Shown: positions 1 through 9,257 of the stretch, in pieces
How the letters are laid out: every line of letters begins with the position of its first letter
How positions within the stretch are numbered: position 1 is the stretch's first letter
Origin: Beroe ovata
Taxonomy: Eukaryota; Ctenophora; Nuda; Beroida; Beroidae
Length of the DNA: 64,000 bases
NCBI GenBank assembly: GCA_946803715.1
Contig: CAMPET010000027.1
Location: 119,405-183,404, forward strand
Direction of reading: 5' to 3'
Notes under the pieces: model-generated
Databases searched by the model: none
What the model saw: the letters and a program-made list of their open reading frames with translations, nothing else
What the model was told of the DNA's origin: nothing
Program-made: the position numbers and the translations under genes

Positions 1-53
1 AACCCACTCATTTCACCCCTTACTCTATCTAAACCCCCCCCCCCTTGTTGCAG

Positions 54-2801
54 TACTGCTAAACTCACACGTGGACGTAGTACCAGTGGAGGAGGACAAG
101 TGGATTGTGGATCCATTCTCCGGACACATCACCCCAGACGGTCGAATATACGGGCGAGGAACTCAGGTACTGCCATAGTCTGGTACCCATCTCCACTCTC
201 TGAAGAGCCCCTGGTGATACTTATACATGACCCCATACTGCCCCTTCTCTGCCCCTTTCTGACCCAATCATGACTTTGATTGACAGCAGGTTACTCCCAA
301 GAACTCACTCTTACACAACCCCTTGTCCAGGATATGAAATGTGTCGGTATACAGCACCTCGAGTCTGTGAGACGGATAAAGGAATCGGGGAAGAAGCTCT
401 TGTTAGTCCACCTTTCTCACATCCGAAATATGTGTCAAATGAGGGTGTTGGCAAGTTCTTCTACCTATTATTGATACTCTACGTAATACGTATGACACAC
501 AGGAGAACGCTCTATCTGTCATTTATGCCTGACGAGGAACTAGGAGGGCAGGATGGCATGGTTAAATTCTGTGTCAGCCCTGAGTTCCAGAACCTTAACG
601 TGGGCATGGCCCTCGATGAGGGCTTGGCAAGAGAAGACAGTGATATGACCGTTTTCTACGGGGAACGACATATTCTCTGGACTACGGTAAGAAACTCATG
701 ATGTCATGTTTTACCTGTAGCAGATCTGGCATTTCTTCACAATTCACATTTCACGCATCGCAGATAAAGTTTAGTGGAAATCCTGGTCATGGATCTCGGT
801 TCATTGAGGACACTGCTGTGGAGAAGATGAGTAAGTTGGTTCAGAAAGCACTCGCGTTCAGAGAGGAGCAAAGAAAGAGGTGAGGTTGTCGTGAAGGTTG
901 CTCTATTCGTTGTAATCCTGAGTTGTAACCTCCATATCCGACGCAGGTTGCTACATGAATCATGTATGTTGCTGGGTCAGGTGACAACTGTCAACGTTAC
1001 CATGGTAAACGGGGGTGTACAACCAAATGTGGTACCCAGCGAGTTCAACGTTACACTCGACTGCAGGTACAGGAACCATCTTAACCTTAACCCCGACCTC
1101 AGTTTTGACCTCATACTCGTATAGTCCTCGAATGATAAAAATTTTCATCAGACTCAATTTTACCAAGGGGAGCCGGGAGCCGCGATACCCCTTGCCCCCT
1201 GCCTAGGTAGGTATTGCATGCGGGTGTCAACGCATTCCTTCTTCAGAGATATGCAAATAGTTATGACGAATTAGTCCCGCATTCGTCACTGAGTCCTGTT
1301 ATGACGTACTGCATACTGGTGTCAACAGATTCCTAGGTCAGAGTCATGCAGTGGTGTCAGCTAGTTATGACGAATGAGTCCTGCATTCGTCACTGATTCC
1401 TGTTATGACGTACTGCATACTGGTGTCAACGCATTTCTACGTCAGAGTCATGCAGTGGTGTCAGCAAGTTATGACGAATGAGTCCTGCATTCGTCATTGT
1501 GTCTTGTTATGACGTACTGCATATTGGTGTGAACAGATTCCTACGTCAGAGTCATGCAGTGGTGTCAGCAAGTTATGACGAATTGGTCCCGCAATCGTCA
1601 CTGAGTCCTGTCATGACGTACCACATACTGGTGTCAACGCATTCGTAAGAGGTCAATTTCAGTTGAACGGGTGAATTTTTTTGAAAATTTTCATCAAAGA
1701 CCCGACTTTTCCGAGGTGGGCTGAGGCCTCTCTGCCCCCTGTCTTCGTGCCTGATGACGTACTCTTGACTCTTCAGAGTATCGCATGAGTATACATTTGA
1801 GGAGTTTAAGAACATCGTTAGAGGATGGGTGGAGGAGTCCGGCGGTGGTGAGGTAACATTCAACAGATCAACAGCCAGCGAGAATCTCTCGAGCACTGAC
1901 CCCAAGNACGCACTGCATACTGGTGTCAATGCATTCCTACGTCATAGCGATGCAGTGATGTCAGCAAGTTATGACGAATTAGTCCTGCATTCGTCAGTGA
2001 TTCCTGTTATGACGTACTGCATACTGGTGTCAACGCATTTCTACGTCAGACTCATACAGTGGTGCCAGCAAGTGGCAGAGGGGGTCTGGGGGCACTGTCC
2101 CCAGAAGCAAGAGGTCAATTTCAGTTGAAAGGGTGAATTTTTTTGAAAATTTTCATCAAAGACCCGACTTTTCCGAGGTGGGCCGCGGCCGCTCTGCTCC
2201 CTCCCCCCTGTTGTCGTGCTTGATGATAATGATATGACGTACTCTTGACTCTTCAGAGTATCGCATGAGTATGCATTTGAGGAGTTTAAGAACATCGTTA
2301 GAGGATGGGTGGAGGAGTCTGGTGGTGGTGAGGTAACATTCAACAGATCGACAGCCAGCGAGAATCTCTCGAGCACTGACCCCAAGGACAAGTGGTGGTC
2401 GGCCATTTCTAGTGAGTTTTCATCACCATATTATCGTGATGCTGTTCCTGTAGGATTACTTCCAATCCTCGCTGGCGGGATTTTATCTCGGCGCAATGGG
2501 GGGATGAAATCCTACAGTTCCTGTTATACTTATAAAACCTATAATCAGTAGTCTGATTATCATGATACCTGCAGGTGCATGTGCTGCTCACTCTGTGACC
2601 CTCAAACCCGAGATATTCCCCGCGGGAACCGATTCCCGGTACCTCCGAAACCAGGGTATCCCGGCATACGGGTTCTCCCCGATCAACAACACTCCCATAC
2701 TGCTGCACGACCACAACGAGTGGTTGGGGGTCGACACTTTCCTCAGGGGGATAGACATCTTGCGGAGTGTTGTGGAGAGAGTGGCCAATGTTCCCGAGTG
2801 A
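54..2801 (+). CDS. ACY1: Aminoacylase-1 (N-acyl-L-amino-acid amidohydrolase, M20 family), 5'-partial
   Basis: Cytosolic zinc enzyme that hydrolyses N-acetylated amino acids. Exons by splice sites and phase: 54-166, 331-401, 503-686, 764-879, 947-1066, 2257-2411, 2575-2801 (stop). The window opens inside an intron, so the N-terminus is missing. The metal and catalytic motifs of the family are visible in order: SHVDVVP (zinc His and catalytic Asp), QDMKC (bridging Asp, formed across the 166/331 junction), PDEELGG (general-base Glu and zinc Glu), DEGLA (zinc Glu) and LLHDHNE near the C-terminus (zinc His). The dimerisation-domain segment with GNPGHGSRF and NGGVQPNVVP is also intact, so the enzyme looks functional. 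The 1067-2256 intron is filled with minisatellite and a duplicated partial copy of the next exon (1777-1906). I see no further family members beside it. Confidence 0.93.
1208..2070. repeat. Palindrome-containing minisatellite in an ACY1 intron
   Basis: Tandem units of roughly 110 bp run from 1208 to about 1645 and again from 1908 to about 2070. Each contains a short hairpin (tgacgaatgag ... cattcgtca), a gtggtgtcag/ctgacacc word and a cgtactgcatactggtgtcaa word. The interruption at 1646-1907 is the duplicated ACY1 exon segment. Related arrays lie at 20990-21560 and 62965-63430. Confidence 0.85.
1777..1906 (+). pseudogene. Duplicated partial copy of an ACY1 exon
   Basis: The first 130 bases of the ACY1 exon at 2257-2411 are repeated here with only a few substitutions, preceded by the same acceptor context (actcttgactcttcag). 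The copy stops at an N (1907) exactly where the real exon continues into DKWWSAIS. About 130 bp of upstream intron (1647-1776) is also duplicated (2119-2256), but with more differences and a small length change. It lacks the 3' end and donor, so I treat it as non-coding. Either a real local duplication or two alleles joined at the N would explain it. Confidence 0.8.
2446..2518. mobile_element. Small MITE-like element in the last ACY1 intron
   Basis: The short intron 2412-2574 holds a segment bounded by inverted cctgtaggatt / gaaatcctacag ends, with an internal ggcgggattttatctcg stretch. The ends resemble those of the element at 26863-26964. No clear target duplication is visible, so the assignment is tentative. 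Confidence 0.4.
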
Positions 2802-3109
2802 CAGACTTCTACTTATCGTGAGTGATCATTTGAATCGCTCCTCTGGATAAATTTCAAATGATAGTCTTTCAAAAAGACTTTTTAACCTTTTTCCCTTCGA
2901 TGATTTTTAGATGGATACATTTAATGTCTTTTGCTACTGTGTAGTGTTCAACAGGATAAATTTATGTCATGCACTTCATACGTTTCCGTGACTGCTTCCC
3001 ATTCTATACTGACAGTGACTTCGACATGGCATTTGATTTTATCCAAACATGATTTGATATCGACGATTTTATCACTATTCAATAATCAATTATTTTTAGC
3101 AAGAATCTG

Positions 3110-4255
3110 ATGTCAAGCACTCATCTTGCAGAATTACACCATGAAACAGCCACGCTTAGAGCTGATCTGCAAGAAATACGGTGTCAGACATTGAGTTTGA
3201 AGCAGGAACTTGGGCAGAGCATAGCTAATATAATCGAGTTTCTATTGTCAGTAAATTCACCTTCAAACAAGGATCCAGTTGTCCCTTGCCGGATCGCCAC
3301 GACACAATGCACACAGGAAGACAAGCAACTTGTTCCTGTACCACCAATGAAGAGTATCGGTACATTCAGGAGTTGTTTCCTAACGAAGAACGGGACTCCA
3401 CGACAGCCTAACATTTGCACATACGCTCGGGGTAGTCTCACGGTGGACTGTTTCGAGAACCGAGCCCATTCTCTCGAAGGTCTTGACTCCTTCTCCCACG
3501 TGTGGCTGATTTTCCTGTTTCACGAGAATAGACAGAGGAGCGAAGTGAAGACTAAGGTGGCACCGCCCAGACTGAATGGAGAACGGGTGGGTCTCTTTGC
3601 TACCCGGTCACCTCATCGTCCCAACCCTGTGGGTCTCAGCCTCGTCAAACTAGATGGAGTTTCAAATGGAACAATCTTTGTGTCTGGAGTCGATCTTATT
3701 GGTAAGTGCATAATATTTGGAATAATTTTATTGAAGTTGTGGCATCAATATGAATAAGAATATCGACACAATATAGCGTAAAATGTTCGTAATTTTGAAT
3801 CTAAATCTTCATTTCTGATGATCCTCGTTTCAGATGGTACGCCCGTTCTCGACATAAAGCCGTACATTCCTGGTTACGACACGCCCTCTGACACTCCCAT
3901 CACACCACAATGGGTTGCCCCACCATCAACCCCCGCCCTCAATGTACACTTCTCCGAGACTGCACTCAGTCAGCTGTCCGCCCTTAACTACACATCGGAC
4001 AACTACACGGGAAGCAGGAAACGGAAACCCAACACATCTCGCTTCATAAGGACTTCAGATGAGATGAAAAATTGCATTACTGATATAATTTCGGCTGACC
4101 CAAGGTCGTTCTACCGACGGAAGCAGGCTGATACCATATTCAGTTTCCCGTTGGATTGTGTCGATGTAAAAGTCGAAGTAAAGGGGAGTTTAGCAACTGT
4201 ACTCGATATTTCAGAAACACAGTTCCTCAGAAATTTGATGCAAACACGAATTTGA
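3110..4255 (+). CDS. TRMO: tRNA (adenine(37)-N6)-methyltransferase, TRMO/TsaA-like
   Basis: Predicted SAM-dependent enzyme that methylates N6-threonylcarbamoyl-adenosine at position 37 of tRNAs. Two exons, 3110-3701 and 3834-4255, joined in phase 1 (VDLI-G / DGTPVLD), give 337 residues. The TsaA-like domain starts near residue 83 (SIGTFRSCF) and includes KNGTPRQPNIC, the HVWLIFLFHENR strand, PPRLNGERVGLFATRSPHRPNPVGL and DGTPVLDIKPYIPGYD. The C-terminal part has the eukaryotic SADPRSFYRR motif. Residues 1-40 look like a coiled coil, as in animal TRMO. An in-frame stop lies upstream of the chosen ATG, but a ttttag just before it leaves an upstream coding exon possible. It starts about 310 bp after ACY1 on the same strand. 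An AATAAA lies at 4389. Confidence 0.93.
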
Positions 4256-4388
4256 TTGTTAGTACGATCAACTCCAAGTCCAAAACACAAAATTTAATCG
4301 CTAAATGTGACTCTGTTTTGGTGTTCGGGTAAAACTAAATACTAAAATTAAATAGCTCAAGCTGCTTAAATTCAGTACTCACTTTAAT

Positions 4389-4394
4389 AATAAA
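4389..4394 (+). terminator. Candidate polyadenylation signal of TRMO
   Basis: AATAAA about 135 bp after the TRMO stop codon and just before the 4408-4673 palindrome. Context only. Confidence 0.4.
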
Positions 4395-4407
4395 ATTTAA
4401 ATATGGT

Positions 4408-4673
4408 ATTTTTTCCAAAACCAAATAGGATTTGGTTGTTTCTGTTCGCGGCATCTGGCGTTCTTTATTCTAAACTGTATGATATGAAAAAGAACGCGGC
4501 ATATTTGACAGACTGCCGCCACATCACGTGTAGAAACACTGCAGCTTTTTCTAGCGATGTGGCGGCAGTCTGTCAAATATGCCGCGTTCTTTTTCATATC
4601 ATACAGTTTAGAATAAAGAACGCCAGATGCCGCGAACAGAAACAACCAAATCCTATTTGGTTTTGGAAAAAAT
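4408..4673. mobile_element. Fold-back element: perfect palindrome, 118-bp arms, 30-bp loop
   Basis: Arms at 4408-4525 and 4556-4673 are exact reverse complements by eye. Both strands therefore read the same conceptual peptide across the arms, which is a symmetry artefact and not a gene. Ends are attttttccaaaacc / ggttttggaaaaaat. The identical arms suggest recent insertion or ongoing gene conversion. A decayed relative lies at 16992-17152. No clear target duplication is seen. If transcribed, it would form a long double-stranded RNA hairpin. Confidence 0.85.
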
Positions 4674-4732
4674 TTCACTCTTTTTCATTGTCAGCTATGT
4701 GTGTTCGAAATTCGGGCAATTTGAGCGTAAAA

Positions 4733-5016
4733 TGGCTAATTGGTCAATTATTCAATCAGTTAATTGGGTCGAGAAAAGTTTTGCAGTCACTCATTAATAA
4801 GGTCAAGGAACACGGTAACACATCCCGTTGAAAAAACCAGCCTATCTGCCTCAGCTCACAAGATATTCACCTAATTGGCTAATTGGTCAATTATTCAATC
4901 AGTTAATTGGGTCGAGAAAAGTTTTGCAGTCACTCATTAATAAGGTCAAGGAACACGGTAACACATCCCGTTGAAAAAACCAGCCTATCTGCCTCAGCTC
5001 ACAAGATATTCACCTT
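4733..5016. repeat. Tandem duplication, 143-bp period, two copies
   Basis: Copy 1 is 4733-4875 and copy 2 is about 4876-5016. Both contain tggctaattggtcaatta, gtcgagaaaag and catcccgttgaaaaaacc and end at agatattcacct. They look essentially identical, so the event is recent or an assembly duplication. No coding potential. Confidence 0.85.
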
Positions 5017-5462
5017 AATTTGATCAATTGAAATTTGCTACTTTGTGACGTCATTATGACGTCATAGAACTATCATATAATCATTTTGATCGTCATTTTT
5101 GAAAAGCCCTATCCTTCTTCTTTCCAACGCTGTGTCGACATTTGATGTACCTTCTTTGGTTTAGAAGATATGTACATTCAAAGAGGGTACACTTTTGTGT
5201 TAAAATTGTTCGCTACCTATATAGATGTATGTATATATATATATATATATATGGTCGTAACCCTATTTAACAAGAACACCCTCGATTTCGGCAATTTCAA
5301 GTTGTTATAACTTTGTCATTTCTCAACCGATTGCCTTCAAATTTTTGTTGCTGCGTCTCTATGATACAAATCGACGGGATATCAAGTTTCATAACAATCG
5401 GATAAAAGGAAACGGAGTTATTGATAGTCGAAATTCGGCTAGTTTGGAAAAACATATGTATA
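5017..5462. other. Non-coding spacer with AT microsatellite and CRE-like palindrome
   Basis: AT-rich spacer. It contains tgacgtcattatgacgtcat (two TGACGTCA octamers) at about 5046-5065 and an (AT)n run at 5231-5252. I see no gene. Confidence 0.6.
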
Positions 5463-5632
5463 GGGTCTGGCAAGCGTCGCAGCTTTTCGCGCGTTGCATA
5501 AACGCACAAAGCTCACCGAGTCGGCCCTTCGGGCCGCCTCGGTGAGCGAGCTCGCAAAAAGGGCCCTTCGGGCCCTTTTTGCTCGCACGGGTAACATTAC
5601 CTACAGATGCCGCGAGGGGCTTGCCAGCCCCT
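5463..5632. mobile_element. MITE-like element with two strong stem-loops
   Basis: Begins agggtctggcaagc and ends gcttgccagcccct, giving imperfect inverted termini. Inside are two stem-loops built on the same ggcccttcgggcc core: one at 5512-5546 (ctcaccgag ... ctcggtgag) and a perfect 13-bp stem with a ttc loop at 5554-5582. The 3' end (ctacagatgccgcg...gccagcccc) recurs at 17616-17643 and about 55001-55034. Confidence 0.65.
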
Positions 5633-5789
5633 TGATAACTAAACTATAAGTTTCCATGATCACAAATGTTATATCTGTTTTGTGCTTGCTCATTCAATTT
5701 CAACATTGCAATTGCAGGATGCAGATGTAAATGTGATCTGGCAGTGGCCACTGTTTTAGCGGCGAGCGCCAGATAGCATTTATGGAAAT

Positions 5790-6110
5790 TTCGTGCAGTA
5801 TGTCGCTGCCCATGTCGATCGATTATAGACCCTGACGCGACGAGAACTTCGTTTTGTGCGCGCGCGGCGCAATAACTTATTCGCAGACAGGCTTGCTGAC
5901 TGCTGAGCCGCTGTTTCTGTGCGGCGCGGAAACAGCGGCTCAGCAGTCAGCTGTGTGACCAAGATACTTACTATAGTTATACTCCGCACGCTAAGCATCT
6001 CCGTGGTTTGGAGACTTTTTGGAGGATTTTACGACTTTTCAAATAACCGAGTAAATGAAAGACGCACAACGTGTGCACACGCTGTGGGTCTTTCATTTAC
6101 TCGCAGCTCG
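5790..6110. mobile_element. Nested GC-rich MITE and fold-back cluster
   Basis: Starts with tgtcgatcgattatagaccctg followed by a cgcgcgcggcgca stretch, matching the family inserted in the HECT exon. It continues into a perfect 23-bp hairpin (arms 5895-5917 and 5929-5951, loop 11 bp) and another palindrome at 6051-6100 with gtaaatgaaaga / ctttcatttac ends. The arrangement suggests elements inserted into one another. Confidence 0.6.
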
Positions 6111-6911
6111 TGCATTGCATCAGCGGTCTGGCATGGCATCGTCAGACAATCAAAAGACAAATTAAATTTGTGCGCTTCCTTTCAAGCTTATCAACAATTC
6201 ACTTATTACAATCAATCGGACACCTGAGTTTAAAGGGGGCGTTTATTCAAATGTCTGTTAATTTTTCTTTTCAGTGTTTCAGAGAATTATCCTTTTATTC
6301 ATTTATTTAGAAGATTTGCTTGATGTTTGCCCATTGATGTTCATTGTTTGACTTGGATTCTACTTACGCTCTTGTGATTTCACAATTGAGCACTCTAGTC
6401 TTGGAATGACGACAACTCAACAATTATATCTATTTATTTATTCATTTTATATGCAAGTGTGTCAAAGACAAAGTTTTGCAAAGTACTCGAACTTTATTCA
6501 AAAGTGAGCGTGTCACAAATATTTATCAAATTTTTTATCAAATTTGAGAAGTGAGGGCCATGCCACACTTTGTGGAGATCCTGAACAAAAGACTACAATG
6601 TTTTGAAACCTTCAGTAGATTTGTGGTGAAAAAGTGTGTGAGTTTGATTCAATTTACTTTGTATCACTGTCTACAATGTTCAATCATCTGAAACAGATTT
6701 TAAGTTTGTTAGTTAATTGATTCATCAATATGCACTATGCAGTATCACTAATCACAGGAGTTTTTCATTGTTCATTCACCAAAGTTTTTCACTGTTAATT
6801 GATCCCTCCCCGATAATACGATTCATTATTGGATTTTGGATTCTCATTTGGATCTGGACATTTCATCCATTATTTATCTTACAACTCATTTCCAGACCAT
6901 ATTGTAATGGA
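6111..6911. other. AT-rich spacer upstream of PMS2
   Basis: No gene recognised. The frame is open for 65 codons before the PMS2 start and would encode a hydrophobic stretch. PMS2 proteins have no such leader, so I read it as 5' flank or untranslated region. Confidence 0.5.
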
Positions 6912-9065
6912 ATGTTAGCTGCTCCATCAATCAAGTCAATTGATAACAATTCAGTACATAATCTCTGTTCAGGACAAGTAATTGTCACCCTTGCTACAGC
7001 AGTTAAAGAACTTGTCGAGAATGCTATAGATGCAGCTGCCAATTCTATTACAATAACATTCAAGGAATATGGTCTCAAAGGTATCGAGGTTGCTGATAAT
7101 GGGAGAGGTATTGAGGAGGCGAACTTTGAGGGTCTAGCACTAAAGCATCACACATCAAAGATACAAGAATTTGACGACATTGCCGATGTTTCAACGTTTG
7201 GATTCAGAGGGGAAGCTCTCAGCTCACTCTGTGCTTTAGGTGACCTCTCAGTTCTGACTTCTACTGGGTCATTGGGTCATTTCTTATCATTCAACAAAAA
7301 TGGTAACATTGCACAGAACAATATCCAAGCAAGACCTAGGGGAACAACAATTTATATTGATCATCTGTTTTCAACTCTTCCTGTGCGACATAAAGAGTTT
7401 ACAAAAAACATCAAGAAAGAATATCACAAGGCAATTGATTCTCTACAAGCTTATGCAATGATTTCACTGAATACCAGAATACATTGTATTAATTTTGTCA
7501 AAAAACATAAGCAAGTCATCTTTTCAACAAATGGGAAGCCAACCATCAGAGAGAACGTAATTGATGTTCTTGGAACATCTGTTTTCAAAAATTTGACTCA
7601 TATTGATTTCAAAACTCCATTGTTCAGTTTTCATGGCTATATATCAAAACCGCTGCCAAAGCATGGCAGGGGATCTGCTGACAAGCAATACATATTTATA
7701 AATGGAAGACCCTGTGATCACAACAGGATCAATAAAATGGTAAATCAGGTGTACAAGTGTTTAGAAAAATTCCAATATCCGATTTTTGTTATTGTTGTTA
7801 ATATGTCCAAAGAGAGCATTGATGTCAATGTTTGCCCTGATAAAAGAAAACTTTTCATTGACAATGAGAATGCGCTCATTGGCAAGTTTCAAGCATACCT
7901 TGAATCAGAGCTCCAAAAGTTTGCTGGCATATATCAGGAAAAAGATGCATCTAGGTTCTTGAAACTTGAAGTCCTTGAGAAAAGAGATGAGAATCAGAAA
8001 GATAATGAAAGTATTAGATCTAGTTATTCTTCAGAAGGCAGTGGTACTGCTAAGTTTTTCAGCTCCAAACCAAGTGTCCCCTATTGCAAAAACTATAGAG
8101 AAAGACCTGAAACGCAACATCTATGTTCCCCAAAGGCTTCTGGGTCAGAATCTTACAATCTCCCTGAGAGTAAAGGGAGTAAAAGTTCATTTCATATTGA
8201 ATTCATTGAACCTGATAAAGATGCGGCAGTAAAAATTGAGAGCAATTCAATTCAGGAATCATATAAATTGAGTAATGAGCAAACCATTGTTGAAGCGTTT
8301 GATAAGCCTATACCATTGCATGAAAGGAACTTTGTTCCATTGAGATGTTCATTGAAGTACATTAATGGTCGAGTGTCTGCTAGAAAGTCAAGTTCAGACA
8401 ACATAGCTGATGGTATCCACTTCAAACACCAAATAGATCCATCTGAAGATGCGGTTAGAGAGCTCAATCACCACATTGAAAAGTCGATGTTTAAAAGAAT
8501 GGCAATCATTGGTCAGTTTAATTTAGGCTTCATCATTGTCAAATTCGGACATAACCTTTTCATTATTGATCAGCATGCTAGTGATGAAAAATATAGATAT
8601 GAGCACCTGAAATCTGTGACAAATATTGAAACACAAAAGTTAATCATCCCTAAGAAGTTGAGCCTCAATGGTGCCCAAGAAGATTTGTTGCAATCATACG
8701 AACATATATTTAATAAAAATGGATTTGAGTTCATACATGACAACACAAAGGACCCTGGATGCAGAATTTCCCTGAGTGCGATGCCAAGGAGTGAATCAAT
8801 CATATTTGATGAGTCGGATGTTGAGGAGTTGCTATGGCTTTTATCTGAAGAGACATCAGTAAATGTGGAGAATTTGCGACCCTCCAAAGTTCATCGAATG
8901 TTTGCATCAAGGGCATGCAGGTCAGCTGTAATGATTGGTACTGCACTTAGTCAAGCTAAGATGAAGCAAATTTTAGATCACATGTCCGTTATGGAACAAC
9001 CATGGAATTGTCCACATGGTCGACCAACTATGAGGCATCTTGTGGATTTGTCGCGAATGAATTGA
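6912..9065 (+). CDS. PMS2: Mismatch-repair endonuclease PMS2 (MutL family), intronless
   Basis: ATPase/endonuclease partner of MLH1 that nicks the error-containing strand in mismatch repair. The ATG at 6912 starts MLAAPSIKSID, aligned with the family start, and gives 717 residues. The N-terminal GHKL ATPase is intact: ELVENAIDAAA (Mg/ATP Asn), VADNGRGI, LKHHTSKI, FGFRGEALSSL and RPRGTTI, then LFSTLPVRHKEF and the FINGRPCD transducer region. A linker of about 180 residues follows, shorter than in vertebrates. The C-terminal domain keeps all nuclease motifs: IGQFNLGFI, DQHASDEKYRYE (metal site), FASRACRSAVMIGTAL and CPHGRPTMRHL. No intron interrupts it, unlike its intron-rich neighbours, and codon use is AT-rich. 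Retroposition with continued selection is one explanation. The next gene begins 190 bp downstream. Confidence 0.96.
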   Translation: MLAAPSIKSIDNNSVHNLCSGQVIVTLATAVKELVENAIDAAANSITITFKEYGLKGIEVADNGRGIEEANFEGLALKHHTSKIQEFDDIADVSTFGFRGEALSSLCALGDLSVLTSTGSLGHFLSFNKNGNIAQNNIQARPRGTTIYIDHLFSTLPVRHKEFTKNIKKEYHKAIDSLQAYAMISLNTRIHCINFVKKHKQVIFSTNGKPTIRENVIDVLGTSVFKNLTHIDFKTPLFSFHGYISKPLPKHGRGSADKQYIFINGRPCDHNRINKMVNQVYKCLEKFQYPIFVIVVNMSKESIDVNVCPDKRKLFIDNENALIGKFQAYLESELQKFAGIYQEKDASRFLKLEVLEKRDENQKDNESIRSSYSSEGSGTAKFFSSKPSVPYCKNYRERPETQHLCSPKASGSESYNLPESKGSKSSFHIEFIEPDKDAAVKIESNSIQESYKLSNEQTIVEAFDKPIPLHERNFVPLRCSLKYINGRVSARKSSSDNIADGIHFKHQIDPSEDAVRELNHHIEKSMFKRMAIIGQFNLGFIIVKFGHNLFIIDQHASDEKYRYEHLKSVTNIETQKLIIPKKLSLNGAQEDLLQSYEHIFNKNGFEFIHDNTKDPGCRISLSAMPRSESIIFDESDVEELLWLLSEETSVNVENLRPSKVHRMFASRACRSAVMIGTALSQAKMKQILDHMSVMEQPWNCPHGRPTMRHLVDLSRMN

Positions 9066-9257
9066 TATTACATTTTATTAATCAGTTTGTCAGTTAATGA
9101 CCACTTGCGCACATATAAATGTCATATCAAATTTGACAATCTCACGCTATATACTATATAGGCGTCATGATCAACGTTCTGTTTCATTCAATGATTGCTA
9201 GATCATACAAGTGATACAATATTCCTTTTGAGCCTAACATGGTTTACTGATAAAGTA

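Noticed and set aside
4397-4831. Overlapping open frames of 93 and 142 codons on both strands
   Set aside because: They are identical peptides read from the two arms of a perfect palindrome, not genes.
6717-6911. 65-residue hydrophobic N-terminal extension of PMS2
   Set aside because: The frame is open, but PMS2 proteins start at the conserved SIKSIDNNSVHNLC region; the extension is low-complexity AT-rich sequence, most likely 5' untranslated.
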